From the NCBI RefSeq assembly GCF_040807025.1, contig NC_090954.1, forward strand, positions 13,533,501-13,597,500: DNA of 64,000 nt. The letters are read 5' to 3'. Each line of letters begins with the position of its first letter. The first letter of the stretch is position 1. Shown in pieces: positions 41,901 through 52,500 of the stretch. The notes below the pieces were generated by a model, which was given only the letters and a program-made list of their open reading frames with translations, did no database searches and was not told the origin of the DNA. Both the position numbers and the translations under genes were made by a program. This DNA comes from Struthio camelus. Lineage: Eukaryota; Chordata; Aves; Struthioniformes; Struthionidae.

Positions 41901-42999
41901 CAGCTGAAGCAGCCCAGGAATCCTCTGCAGGCATGCCCTGACTTACTACGAGACACACTGTGGTCTCAAACATAACGTTTCATTCATTTGCCAACATCTC
42001 TGCTCAACAGGCTGGGAAGTTTGCTTACTCAGCATACAATCGTCTAAACGAGACGAGTCGTACGTCGTACGTAAAGAGCATGCTGCTCCTGCACAGGAGA
42101 AGGACATCAAATAGCCTGAGGAGGTAAAGATGGGATGCTTATCACCAAGCATACAGGTCCTGTAGCACATTGCCTGTCTGACAGTGACTGATTGGCACCT
42201 GATTTAAAACATTTGTTAACTCCTGCACTTGGGGGGGGGGGGGGGAGGGGGGTGTGGTGGTGGGAAGAGTGGTAATGTGACTGGGAAACCTATTTCGCCC
42301 AAGCACACTCTTTACTTTTGTAGCTAAGCTAAACGATAAACACTTTTATCCTCCTGTCTGTGACACCAGCTTAGGGCACGTCAGTCAGAATCTGAGTCTT
42401 CAGCTTGAGATTCCTCTGAAAGCTCACAGGATTTAGAAGACTTGCACAAGAAACATAAGTAATCTACTTTTAAAACAAAGTATGGGTTGCTCCTGGTGAT
42501 GGGGGAAGTCATCAAATCTACTTGCTCTCCAATTAAATAAGCTTTCTCTTAACCCCAACAGTTTGCTTTTCCCTGTATACAAGATCTTCCTCTCAACCCC
42601 CTGTTAAAAACAGCATCACACTCGAAGCAACCCCTTTCAGAAGCTCAGTCTGTATCTCTGCGGAATATCCATCATGCTGAACGATTACTGCACAAACCTG
42701 AACTGAACTTGGGGGTAGCAAAGCATCCCTTCGGCATCGCCAAAGGGTTTAGGACAAACTTTAAGAGCTTATGAGTATTTTGGCACCAGCCACCACATGC
42801 ACAGAAGTGTTTCTATTTATGCTATTACTAAAAATTTAGGCTAAAGAAAAAAGACATTTCTAACCACACCCAATCATATTAACTTCTAGTTAGCAATGTT
42901 CACTTAGGCAGCATAGCAAATCCTATTTTAACTTCTCTTTCAAGCATTGATTCATAGGCTCAAAGGGGTTCGAAAGGTACTCAAGTCTCTAGTTGTTAC

Positions 43000-43470
43000 G
43001 GAAAGAGTTCAACCATAGTTTTCCAAGGAGCAGAGTCTCATGCACATATAACAGCAAAATTATTTATTTATTTAAATGACAGGACAGTATAGTAACAGCT
43101 CAAGCTGGGTGCCTCTAGGGAGGGACCCGCAACAAAGAAATTCTGGGGTAATTATACTCTTTACAGCTTTCCCCGCCTGCCAGTGAAGGTCTCCTCCAAT
43201 CTTTTTTACTGGCTCGGTGGTCTCTTTCCTTCTGACTGGTCCTGGCCTACGTCCCAGGCTGGTTGCCACGTCCTTGTTTCCCACAGTCCCTTATCTTCTC
43301 CAAGGTTAGCCACAGACCAGGTGCATCCCATTTTGTCTCCTATATTCTACTTTGTACCCTTATTAGCTAGTTTTGTATCTTTGTCAGCTAGTTTTAATTG
43401 GTTTTGCATCATGGGCAGTGTCACATCATCAGCAATGGTTCTTGAGTTCATTGACAGTTCACTCTTGAGG
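43000..43470 (-). mobile_element. Probable solo LTR of an avian endogenous retrovirus (ERVL-like), minus strand
   Basis: Read on the minus strand, the block has a moderately GC-rich body, a CTGGGACG element, GGGTCCCTCCCTAGAGGCAC, then overlapping AATAAATAAA signals and a short R-like stretch. This order resembles avian ERVL LTRs as I remember them. No internal retroviral gene is next to it. Ends are approximate, and I did not find clear target-site duplications. Confidence 0.45.
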
Positions 43471-43589
43471 CCGGCAGGCTTCATCCACTTTAGGCACTTC
43501 TTTTAAGCAAGAGTCAGACTTCCGCTAAGCTGAAGCTCAATCAGCTGCAATTTCCCTCTCTAACACTAGTCCAATCTTCTCAGAAAACA

Positions 43590-43870
43590 GGGACAACACC
43601 TAATTCAAACCAGGCTGCTTAGGGCTTTGTCCAATCAGGTCTTGAAAACCTTCAAGGATGGAGGTTGCACAATGTCTCTGGTCAACCAGTTCCAATACTT
43701 AACCATCCTTGGAACTACAGGTGGGTTTTTTTTGCTTTTGTTTCGCTTTGCTTATATCCTGTTTCAATTTGTGACCACTGCCTCCTGTTCTACTGCCATG
43801 ACATTTTGTAAAAAGCCTGGATTCATTTGCTCAGCTGGGAAAGATGAACCACCCATGAAGTGTTTGGTTT
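43590..43870 (-). mobile_element. CR1 LINE remnant, 3' part, minus strand
   Basis: The plus strand reads as diverged antisense CR1: CTTGAAAACCTTCAAGGATG, then a CAACCAGTTCCAATACTTAACC-like block (family form: lead-in to 'CTCTGGGCAACCTGTTCCAGTGCC'). The element's sense strand is therefore the minus strand. It is clearly older than the CR1 fragment at 9.2-9.7 kb. Confidence 0.75.
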
Positions 43871-44672
43871 CAGCTTAGCTGCAACAACAACATAAGAGAA
43901 GACCCAATGCTTTCAGGCACTTACCTGTTTCCTACATGCCCAAAAGCATTACGTACTTCTCCTCTGATACTGAAGTGTTAGGGACAGCAAACAACATCTA
44001 AGATAAGGGCTAACATAGACTAAGTTAAGGCTGTCAAGGAAGCTTCTGAGATTTCTGCTTCCTCTGGTATAAGAGGTTTATCTTTAAGCAAAACCTCATT
44101 TTGCAGAACAAGCATACTGTCAAGCCAAGTTAAAACTGTAGCTGCTCATTCCTATCTCATACCAGCCTATACTCAGTACTGGCAGAAGAACAGATGATTG
44201 TTTGCCAAAAGAATGTATTTCCCTCCCCCCACGCATTTCATTGTGATGAAAAACAACAACACCAAGCCACATTAAACAGTCATTCCCACCTCCAGTCCCT
44301 GTGCCAGAACAAAATGATGCTGAAAAAAAATGAATCCACTTCTTTCAGCAGCAGTGATGTGTCAAGGTGCTCCAACTAGGACCTTAAGTCTTAGGAAAAT
44401 ACACCAATTCATACATTATTAGTATAAAGACTGGCACTAAATTCTAATTGCACAGGCTATCAAGTTCAACATATTATATTAGACCTGAATGACTCAAAAT
44501 GACCCAAAGTAAGAAATACTGAATTAGGAGTTCTAATACAGATTGTCTCCACTTTTTTGTGCATGCACATAAACTTCAACCTAAGAATGGTCTTACAGAA
44601 AACTATTTCTAGCACAAATTCTCTCTCTGTAGCCTGGCCTTACTTCCTGCCAATCAGGGAGTAAACAATAGT

Positions 44673-44720
44673 AATCAAACCAGTTTCACTCAGGAAAAAA
44701 AAAAAAACCATGACCCCACA
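44673..44720 (-). repeat. Short homologous block s, right copy
   Basis: Reverse complement of the left block at 13,011-13,053: AATCAAACCAGTTTCACTC, an A run, then GACCCCACAT. Confidence 0.7.
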
Positions 44721-44739
44721 TTCCCACATGACCCCAACA

Positions 44740-45127
44740 GCTTTCTGTTATCCTCTTAAGTAACTGGCACATTCGGCTATTTTTTCATGCCTCACACATG
44801 AGCAATTTAAGGTCACCTCCACACACGTTCTCACTCAGTTTTCAGTGACAAAGCAGCATAGTTTGTATGCTTAACAGCTTCCCAAGGCTCTCCTGCATTA
44901 TGCTCGATGAAAGGAACAAAAGGTGTTAACGCTTATGTATTCACTTAATTGTACTAGCATCCATGGAAAACCCTGCAGAAGTTACACAAACCTCTGTCAT
45001 CAGTACTCTGCTCAATACAAAACATCAAATAAGTTTACAGCATCCACTCCACTGCTTCTCCTGAACTCCCACCAGAGAACTGAGCTAAAACAAGTTAAGG
45101 TAAAGTTAAAACCGATAAATGCAAATA
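44740..45127 (-). repeat. Outermost block A of the inverted duplication, right copy
   Basis: Reverse complement of 11,033-11,413. Symmetry ends near 45,127, after the plus-strand bases ATAAATGCAAATA. Confidence 0.85.
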
Positions 45128-45900
45128 ACAAGTAAACAAATAATAGTCAACACTGTTAGTATTCACCATTTTTGCCGCTACATTTATAGCTTGACACACA
45201 ATCCAGTGCTAAAGGTGATTAGCTTTAAAATGTACTCATTGCTTCAGGTTAACAAGTTTTGTCTCTAGTGGAGACAGAGAAGACTTGATGACAAAGACGA
45301 CCAATGATCTGAATCCAGGTCAGAGATGTTTATGGCCATGACTGTAGCTGGGCTTTGTACATTTATCAGAGATCCGGGAGGGGTGGAGGGGGTCTCAAAA
45401 GGGATTCACTAGGGACAATAACAAAAGTCAGGGGAAAGATCACACTAGCTGCTGTGTTTTGGACAAAGCAAATGGGTATAAGAAAGAGATCTGAAAAGAC
45501 TGAAACAATCTTTCATTACTGTTTTGCTTTGGTTATTGATGGGAACACTGGCAGCTCTAGAGGTTAAATCAAACAGCATAGCCACAATAAATGAAAAACA
45601 AAATTTCAGGTGCTCAAGTCCATAGTTCTAACCAGAGTTTGTGCACTCAAAAGCTTGTCTGATCTTTCCAGCCACAACAATTGTTCTAATTAAAATGTAA
45701 AAACATACATATCATTTTCACATATACTCAGACGTCACCTAGAGAAGCACGAGTTGCATCATAGCCACCAATTCCTGGTGGAAGACAAGACCTCCACCTA
45801 GGGAGGTCAGGAACTACTCGATGTCTCCCCAAATGAAGGGCCCAAGCAATACGTACGCCGAGACCAGGGCACAAACCTGCCCTTAGAACCACCTTCAAGA
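45128..45900. other. Single-copy DNA between block A and the 46 kb promoter
   Basis: No exon or recognised repeat. If the 46 kb promoter fires, this would be first-intron sequence. Confidence 0.45.
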
Positions 45901-46017
45901 CAAGACATGCGAACCGCCGCTTCCTATCACAACCGCCCCCCGCCCCCCCGTCTCTTGGGAAGCACCGGGGCGGCAGCCCCCAGGCCGCCTCCTGCCCCCG
46001 CCCCGCCGCTCACTCAC

Positions 46018-46084
46018 CCGCTCGGGCTTGGTCCCGCTCTCCTCCTCCTCGGCGGCTCGCCCGCTCCGCTTCGGAGCCATCCAT
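46018..46084 (-). CDS. First coding exon of an unrecognised gene
   Basis: On the minus strand two overlapping start codons lead to a consensus donor (GCGG|GTGAGTG at 46,017). The upstream ATG (46,084) has the better Kozak context (GGGATGG) and begins MDGSEAERASRRGG. The second ATG (46,080) is in another frame, begins MAPKRSGRAAEEEESG and ends exactly on a codon at the donor (21 codons). CpG-island location and the donor support a real first exon, but I cannot choose the frame or name the gene. The unit would run leftward through 45.9-45.1 kb and into the right arm. No equivalent promoter or exon flanks the left arm. Confidence 0.5.
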
Positions 46085-46308
46085 CCCACCTGAGCTCAGG
46101 AGCTCCTCGCCGCCAACACCCAGAGCCGCCTAACTCCCCAGCCTCTCCTCGTCGCCCCCGCCGCCTCCCCGCCAAGCGCTTCAACACACCCGCCCCGCCC
46201 GGCGGCCCTTAGCGCGCACGCGCCCTGCCCCGCCCCGCCCGGCAGCCGTTAGCTCGCACGCGACCGGCTCCGCCCTGCCCTGCCCGGCAGCCGTTAGCAC
46301 GCCGCGCC

Positions 46309-46318
46309 GCGCATGCGC
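46309..46318. promoter_or_regulatory. NRF1 site (GCGCATGCGC)
   Basis: Perfect match to the NRF1 palindromic consensus, about 225 bp upstream of the minus-strand start codons. NRF1 commonly drives CpG-island promoters of housekeeping genes. Confidence 0.65.
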
Positions 46319-46399
46319 CCTTGAAGAACGGGAAGGGCGCGGAGCGTGGGCGCTGTGGAGGGGCTACGCAACCCATGGCTAAGCTCTGGCCGTCGTAGT

Positions 46400-49300
46400 T
46401 TTCGGATAAAATCACAGCTTTAAAGCGTTCCATGGCCTTAAAACTGGAGTTGGATCTTTGTAGCAGAAGTTACATAAAGCAGGCCGGCTCTGTCAAGCAG
46501 ATTAACCACTCAAATTTCAACTTTCCTTTGGGGTGTGCCCCTGCTTGTTTTAGCATGAGTTTTCCTTTTATTTCATCTCATGATTTTATATTTGGGCACA
46601 GTTTATGCTATCATAACTTTAGAATTACAAAATCAGTCAAATCATCATGAATTTAATTACTCGTTTACAGTGACAGGCCATATAACCGCATCAGTTTCTA
46701 ATTTATACTGCACCGTTCTACAGGGACAGTTCAACAAGCAATTTGTCAGCTTCAGTTTAAAAAAAAAAAAGGCCTTTTATTTTTTTCTCTTCAGCCAGCC
46801 CTTACGGCAATTTTGTTTTTCTGTGCCGTCTTTCTTTGTCCGCGTTAAGCAGCACCGGGAGCAGAAAGCTCAGTCGTTCCAGAGCCAGGGAGAGGCGACT
46901 GCTTTCCAACTGCCTGACACTGCTGTGCACAAATTTAAGAGTCTCTAATCCAAACTCTGTAGTGCTCTTTGTTCAGCATAACTCTTAGATGCTCCAGAGT
47001 TTTGTTTTACCAAATGTTTCTGCATTTGCCCCAAGACTAGTCACACTGCTTTGGCCAAGTCTTTTTCGGTCTAACTCACATTGCACTCAGCTCTAAGGTG
47101 AAAGAGCAGCAGAGAGAGCTTTACAAAAAATAACTGTAGGATTAATGAAAACAAGTACACATGGACGGTCTCAAGAAAACTGTACACAAGTATATATTTA
47201 GGGATTAAGTTGACTTTTTGATGAAGTAACAGATCATATGCATCATCATCTTAAGCAAGGCCAGGAAAAAATCACTGAGATTTAGGTGTAGGGACTATAC
47301 CTATTAAATTGAAAAGACTCAAAGCATTTACTATTTTCAGTAATCTTATGCAATAACAGCTACAGCCCTGGCTGTAATGGAGACACGATGTGCATCCATC
47401 AGGCTATAGGTACATCATGTGATGAAAGATTTACCCAAAAGCACTCTTACTTCCTTCTTTTCCTGTTGCCATTTGACAATGGGACAAATGGCTGGCAGAT
47501 GACGTTTACTATATTGTCATTTTTTTTGACTCTGACTTGCAAATATTCTGCAAGTCTGCACATACGGAGCTTGGCTATGACATCAAATCATTGTTTGAAT
47601 TGTACAAGACATTGCTACAGGATTTTCTGGAGGAGTGTTTAATTAGATTACTGTAAATCAGGAACCATTATTTCTACTTCACCGTCTCCTCAGCAAAATT
47701 TAAAGTCTTTTCTTTTTGCAAATGTTTTTAGTCATAGTCCAGAATTTTAGTATTCATATTTTTTTCAGTTTCCAGGACAGGAAAAGCAAATATTCCATGT
47801 GTGAACCAAGGACACATGAGCATATAAATTCTGCAGGCAATTTTAAGTAAAAGGAATGAGATGAGATAATGCAGTTATCCCAACTAGGAAAATTTAAGTG
47901 AGAAAACCCTACCACAAAAAAAAAGAAAAAAGCTCTCCTTAAACCAACAAACAGGTCTCAGATCATTTTGGCAATCAGTTTTGAATATAGTATTTTGGCC
48001 CGTCTCCAAGAGCAGCCTAGTGTGGCCTGAGGGTGGAAATTAGTAGTTGTTGTAAATCTGTTCTTAGTTCGGCTTCATCTCTGAAGAAAATTTATTTTAA
48101 AATTACACATTTTGTAAAAACCACTTCATAACATTAAAATCAAGTAACTATAGAAGGCCACTACTATGTAGACACTAACATTTCTCCTTGTAATCTCAGT
48201 CATATTCAGTCTCATAACTACAACAGCCAACAGTGACAGAAAACTGCAAATAAATATATATTAAAACAAAAACAAAAACAACAAAAAACCCAGACCATTA
48301 ACTTAGAGCAAAGAGATCACAGCCTGGCAGGCGTGAGATATTTTGAGCCCTCCTCAAAGACACACTATTTATACCTGAATTTGATCAAAGCGTGCCGGTG
48401 AAGCTGACTGGCTGGCCCAAGCAATATAAGAACTTACCCCTCTCTCCCCCTCTCTCTAAACATAAAAAATAGAATAGTGCAAGCTTCCAGAAGACACATA
48501 CCCCAATAGCATATGAAAAAGAAAAAGGTTTTAAGTTTGTGACAGTTTATAAGTTCAATGACAGAATTTCCATTTGCCAGAGAAGGCATAAGCCTCCGCT
48601 TAAAACGGCAGTTCTAAAGCAGCTGAAGTCAACTGGTCAACAAAGCAGCGATTCATATTTTAGTCCTTGAAAAATGTTCTGTGCTCCAGGTTTTTGGTAG
48701 TGAAGAAGGAAATCAACAAGGTTGAAATCATTGTCCTAACTGCACTGGGGGGGAAAAAAAAAACAAGAAAAAAAATGTTCTGTATACTACTGTGAAAGTA
48801 AAAGACAATCAACAATAGTGGAAAGACTAACTTCATTTTTTTACTAATCACTTTTTTAAGATAGAGCAAAGAAAGCAACCTTGAGCTTTGTATAGAATGC
48901 TCCAACTCCTGCCTGGCTTGCCAAGGACTCAAATGGCGTGAAGGCTGAGAGAAGTTGCAGGTTTTGCTAACGAAGAACTTCATTCACTTTGTTCTCCGCT
49001 TTGTGTATATAGCCAAGCAAGAGAGTGATACATAGTAACTATACCAACAAAAGAAATGTATATAAGTCATTTACTTATGCTAATCAGGGAAGCCTCTGCC
49101 TGATCTGCGCATCAGACATGCTTCCCGTGCAGCTGCTGTGGTGTGTGTGCGTGAGAGTAAAGGCTGTCTCTGAACTAAATTACTACAAGTAAAGTTGTTC
49201 TGTGACACTACCATGGGAGAAAACATACTATGTTTGCCTTAGCCACAAACAGGAAATGGGTTACTAAGTTACCCACTAGTACATACCCTGAGCTTTTCAT

Positions 49301-52300
49301 CCGAACATACCTTGTCGTTAGCACAACTACTCTTCCTCAGCAAACACTCCACAATCATCCTTCTGCTGCTCCTGAAGAGTTCCAGGGGCTGTTCAAACTG
49401 CCTTGTCTCTCCTCCCTATTACTGCGCTCAGTTTTCTCCTGAAGCAGTTACTCTCCTGCCCCTTGTCCCTTTTTGCAGCTTCAGATGACCTATTTTTACA
49501 TTTAGGAATTTAAAAAATCTTGAAAGCTCTTTGGATGGAAGCTAGGCTAAGACAGGTTACAATGCGTGAGAACATGGTAAAATACAATTATAAAAGGTCA
49601 CAGTGTAAATAACTTAAAAGGTAGGAAAATGAGATTAGATATACTAGCTACTAAGCAATGTGAAGCAACAAAGAACATTATTTGAGTATGAATAGATATT
49701 CTGTATTGACAAAATGACCTCACTTGCTAAAAATACTCTCTTTGACTAATTAAGTTTAATAAATATGGTTTAGCTTGCAAACCTAAATCCAGAGAAGATT
49801 CACTTACTGCTAAGATAGTTCCAAGAAACACCTGTTTGCCAAAGATTTATTTAATCTACAACCATAACTTCCTGGCCTTTTAGAAGCAGTCATCGTACAT
49901 TGTGTATTGTGTCTGTAAATCAAGTCGTAAGAAGTTACTATCGTATTTCTAACAAATATATGTTAGTGATTTGTAAGTTCATTAAAACATCCTAAAATAA
50001 TCATTGAAAAATAAAGCTATGCTTCATATTACAATCACAAACAGAATCAAAAATGTTAATTAAAAGCACAGCTAATTATGAATATTTCTATAAATGAGTG
50101 AGGATTACAGCACAGGCAGCTTCTTCACAGCTATTTCAATTAGTTTAATTTTCCATGGCCACAGCTACACTTGTTTTTAACCTGTTGTGAGATGGCTGCA
50201 GAGTAGTTCACTGATTAAGCTATATACTGGAAAATTTTGAGCCAACTTACACGTTTTGTCTATACCTCTTTGTACTTTATAGGAAGGGGAAGCTGACAGC
50301 TCCTACCTGTTGTTTAAAAAAGTTTGTGTTGCATATGTTTGTTAGTGAGGTAATGAACGCCACAGTCACAGCAGACCTACAATTGAACTTTACTTGCTAT
50401 GCCTAGCTCCAAGTTAAAACCAAAAGCATTGGCGTTAGACAAAGTATAAAACTATTAAATTATATATGAAACATACATAGTCAGCCTATGCCAAGACACT
50501 TCATTCAGTAAAGAAACTTATGTAAATCCAAAACTAAATTAAATACTGATTTTAATCTGAACAAAAATTTCAGCGGGTCGTTGGCAGTATGACCCCTAAA
50601 AGTACTATTTGTAGACTATCTATTAGCAGAGTAATAAAGAAATGCTCACCTATAATATGGGAATTTTGTTAGAAATAAGCTTAGAGCAAATTGGAGATGA
50701 CTGTCTCTTTGCTGCATTTGGGCACTGAAAAAGGAGCGTATATAAACTCTTAACTTTTTCTTTTCTTGCGAGTGATAGATTGTGCAGACTCTTTCTATTT
50801 TATTTGAAGGAAAAAACAAATGAAATTAGCAGGAGAACAGGCTGCAGAGAGGAAAGGCCATTATTAAAGTCGGTGCAGCTTTTTTCCAGTGTTCCCAAAC
50901 AAGAAGTTACAGAAAACACAGACATTAGTTGCTGGCGTGAACACAAAATAAAAAATTAGGATTGCACTGGGTCAGAAGAGGGTTTTTAATGCCAAAATCT
51001 ATGTTCCCTTCCCCTTGCAGTGCCATATAATTACGGATCAAATATTAGCCTTTCTGGGAAAATGAAAGGTTTAGAAAAGCTGAAATTTCTGTATTAAAAA
51101 ATGAAAAACCCACACGGCATTATTCTCAGTATGACTTCTTGAATTTTGTCACTGCTACTTAAAGTATGATATAGCTTCGTGACATGATAATGTTCACTAC
51201 TGGAATGATTTTTCAGTCAGATTAAGATATCAAGTTGCTGCAAAACGCGGTGCTTCTCAAACTCAGTGATAAGAGCCTTTAAACACCAACATTTGTTCGG
51301 CTGTTAATCTTTTTTTTCCCCTCACTCTTTCTAATTCTACTGCTTAACCTTGTGACTTTCCTGTTGTGTGAATGCTTCTTCCTAAAGCTGCTAAAACAGT
51401 AGTCCTTTTCTTTTGTATCAACCCGTGTTAAGAGCTTTGGAACATTTGACATGGAACTGCACATCCTTTGTGGAATTTTTCCGTACCTATTTAAGCTTAT
51501 TAATTTTTCTGTACCTAAAGACAAAACAAACTTGCTTGATAGCATTCTTTTAATTTTTGGAAGAAGAAAAGCAAAACAAATGAGAAGTCTCCTCAAGGCA
51601 ATTGGCTTGGTTTAACTCTGTCTGAGCTAAGGAACGTGGAGGCGTATGCCACAAGTTACATTCAGTACAGAAAACAGAAGGACTTTGCCTTCAAACTATC
51701 TAGCAGCTTCTTGTGGTAAATTAAGGCAGAGATCAAGAAGTTAAAACCAGTATTAATGTACTTCTCAAGAGAAGTAGCAGCTGAGAAGTATTTTGAGATC
51801 TTCCTTGCTATTGAACAGTTGATGAGCTGCCTAGGCATTGCCATGAAAATACAGCAGTCTGATATTTTTTTTTCTCCAGTTTTCATTGTAACGAGAAGTA
51901 ACAGTGACCTTGAAACGTACTGGATTTGGGAATGTGATGCTTCCCTCTACTGGCTGACTCACAGAGTGAGAGGGTACAGCGAGTAAGGGAGTACTGTACG
52001 GTAAAGCATGCAACAGTCACATTTTTAAAAACAGCAGCCTATGCTTAGGGCTGAAGTAAGAGGATTATAATTACAGTCTCTTGCACAGGAAGGGTTAAGT
52101 CCCTTACCTGCATCACAAAATAGCTTTCTCTTATGAAGTGACTAAAATCGCATCAATCAGTTTTGGGAAAGTGAAAGAACACGAAGTCCATTAATATTTT
52201 AAGCCACTTCATGGCTACGAATAACATTGCCACTAAGTATTTGTAGTACGTTACAAAGACCATGCAATCAAATACTTGAATCTCACAAGGAAGACGTCTA

Positions 52301-52500
52301 TCCAGGGTAGAACCCATGATGAGCTGGCTCATCTTTCAGCTTAATTTTTGAGAGTTTAAGTGCTGGACAAATAACAGCAAAATTGCTTTTGTTTTTTCAG
52401 CTGAACTGACGTCTTTGGAACATCAGATGCTCCTGCATCTGATTTCTCTGCTAACTAATTGCCTGGAAAAACCCCAATACTGAGGTTAGATAAGAGAATC
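46400..52500. other. AT-rich DNA without a gene I can support
   Basis: There are several short frames with splice-like edges on the minus strand, for example one ending LQQLLISTLRPH near 48,020, one ending ITRKKRKS near 50,770, and a basic one ending near 51,280. They could not be joined into a coherent protein. I see no repeat family. Confidence 0.4.

Larger units (their letters stand above)
28396..42818 (-). repeat. Right arm of the giant inverted repeat
   Basis: Mirror of 13,060-27,482. It holds the same poly(A) and poly(T) tracts, microsatellite and candidate terminal exon. Differences from the left arm cluster in its outer part, about 37.1-42.8 kb. Unlike the left arm, it is joined on its outer side to a segment with an LTR-like and a CR1 remnant, and beyond that to a CpG-island promoter. 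Confidence 0.95.
42819..44672. other. Right-only segment Y between the main arm and block s
   Basis: About 1.85 kb with no counterpart on the left, where 6 bp separate the arm and block s. It holds an LTR-like stretch and a CR1 remnant, listed separately. The rest is unrecognised. Confidence 0.65.
45900..46380 (-). promoter_or_regulatory. CpG-island promoter pointing into the right arm
   Basis: Dense in CpG and GC boxes, in contrast to the AT-rich DNA on both sides. It holds a short tandem repeat of 40-45 bp with units starting near 46,197, 46,237 and 46,282 (each GCCCGGCRGCCSTTAGC-like) and a perfect NRF1 palindrome. An exon with a consensus donor lies at its left edge on the minus strand. 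Divergent transcription to the right is possible. Confidence 0.7.

Noticed and set aside
47985-51600. Minus-strand mini-frames ending LQQLLISTLRPH, ITRKKRKS and INSRTNVGV
   Set aside because: Each has some splice-like border, but together they give three different stop codons and no coherent gene.
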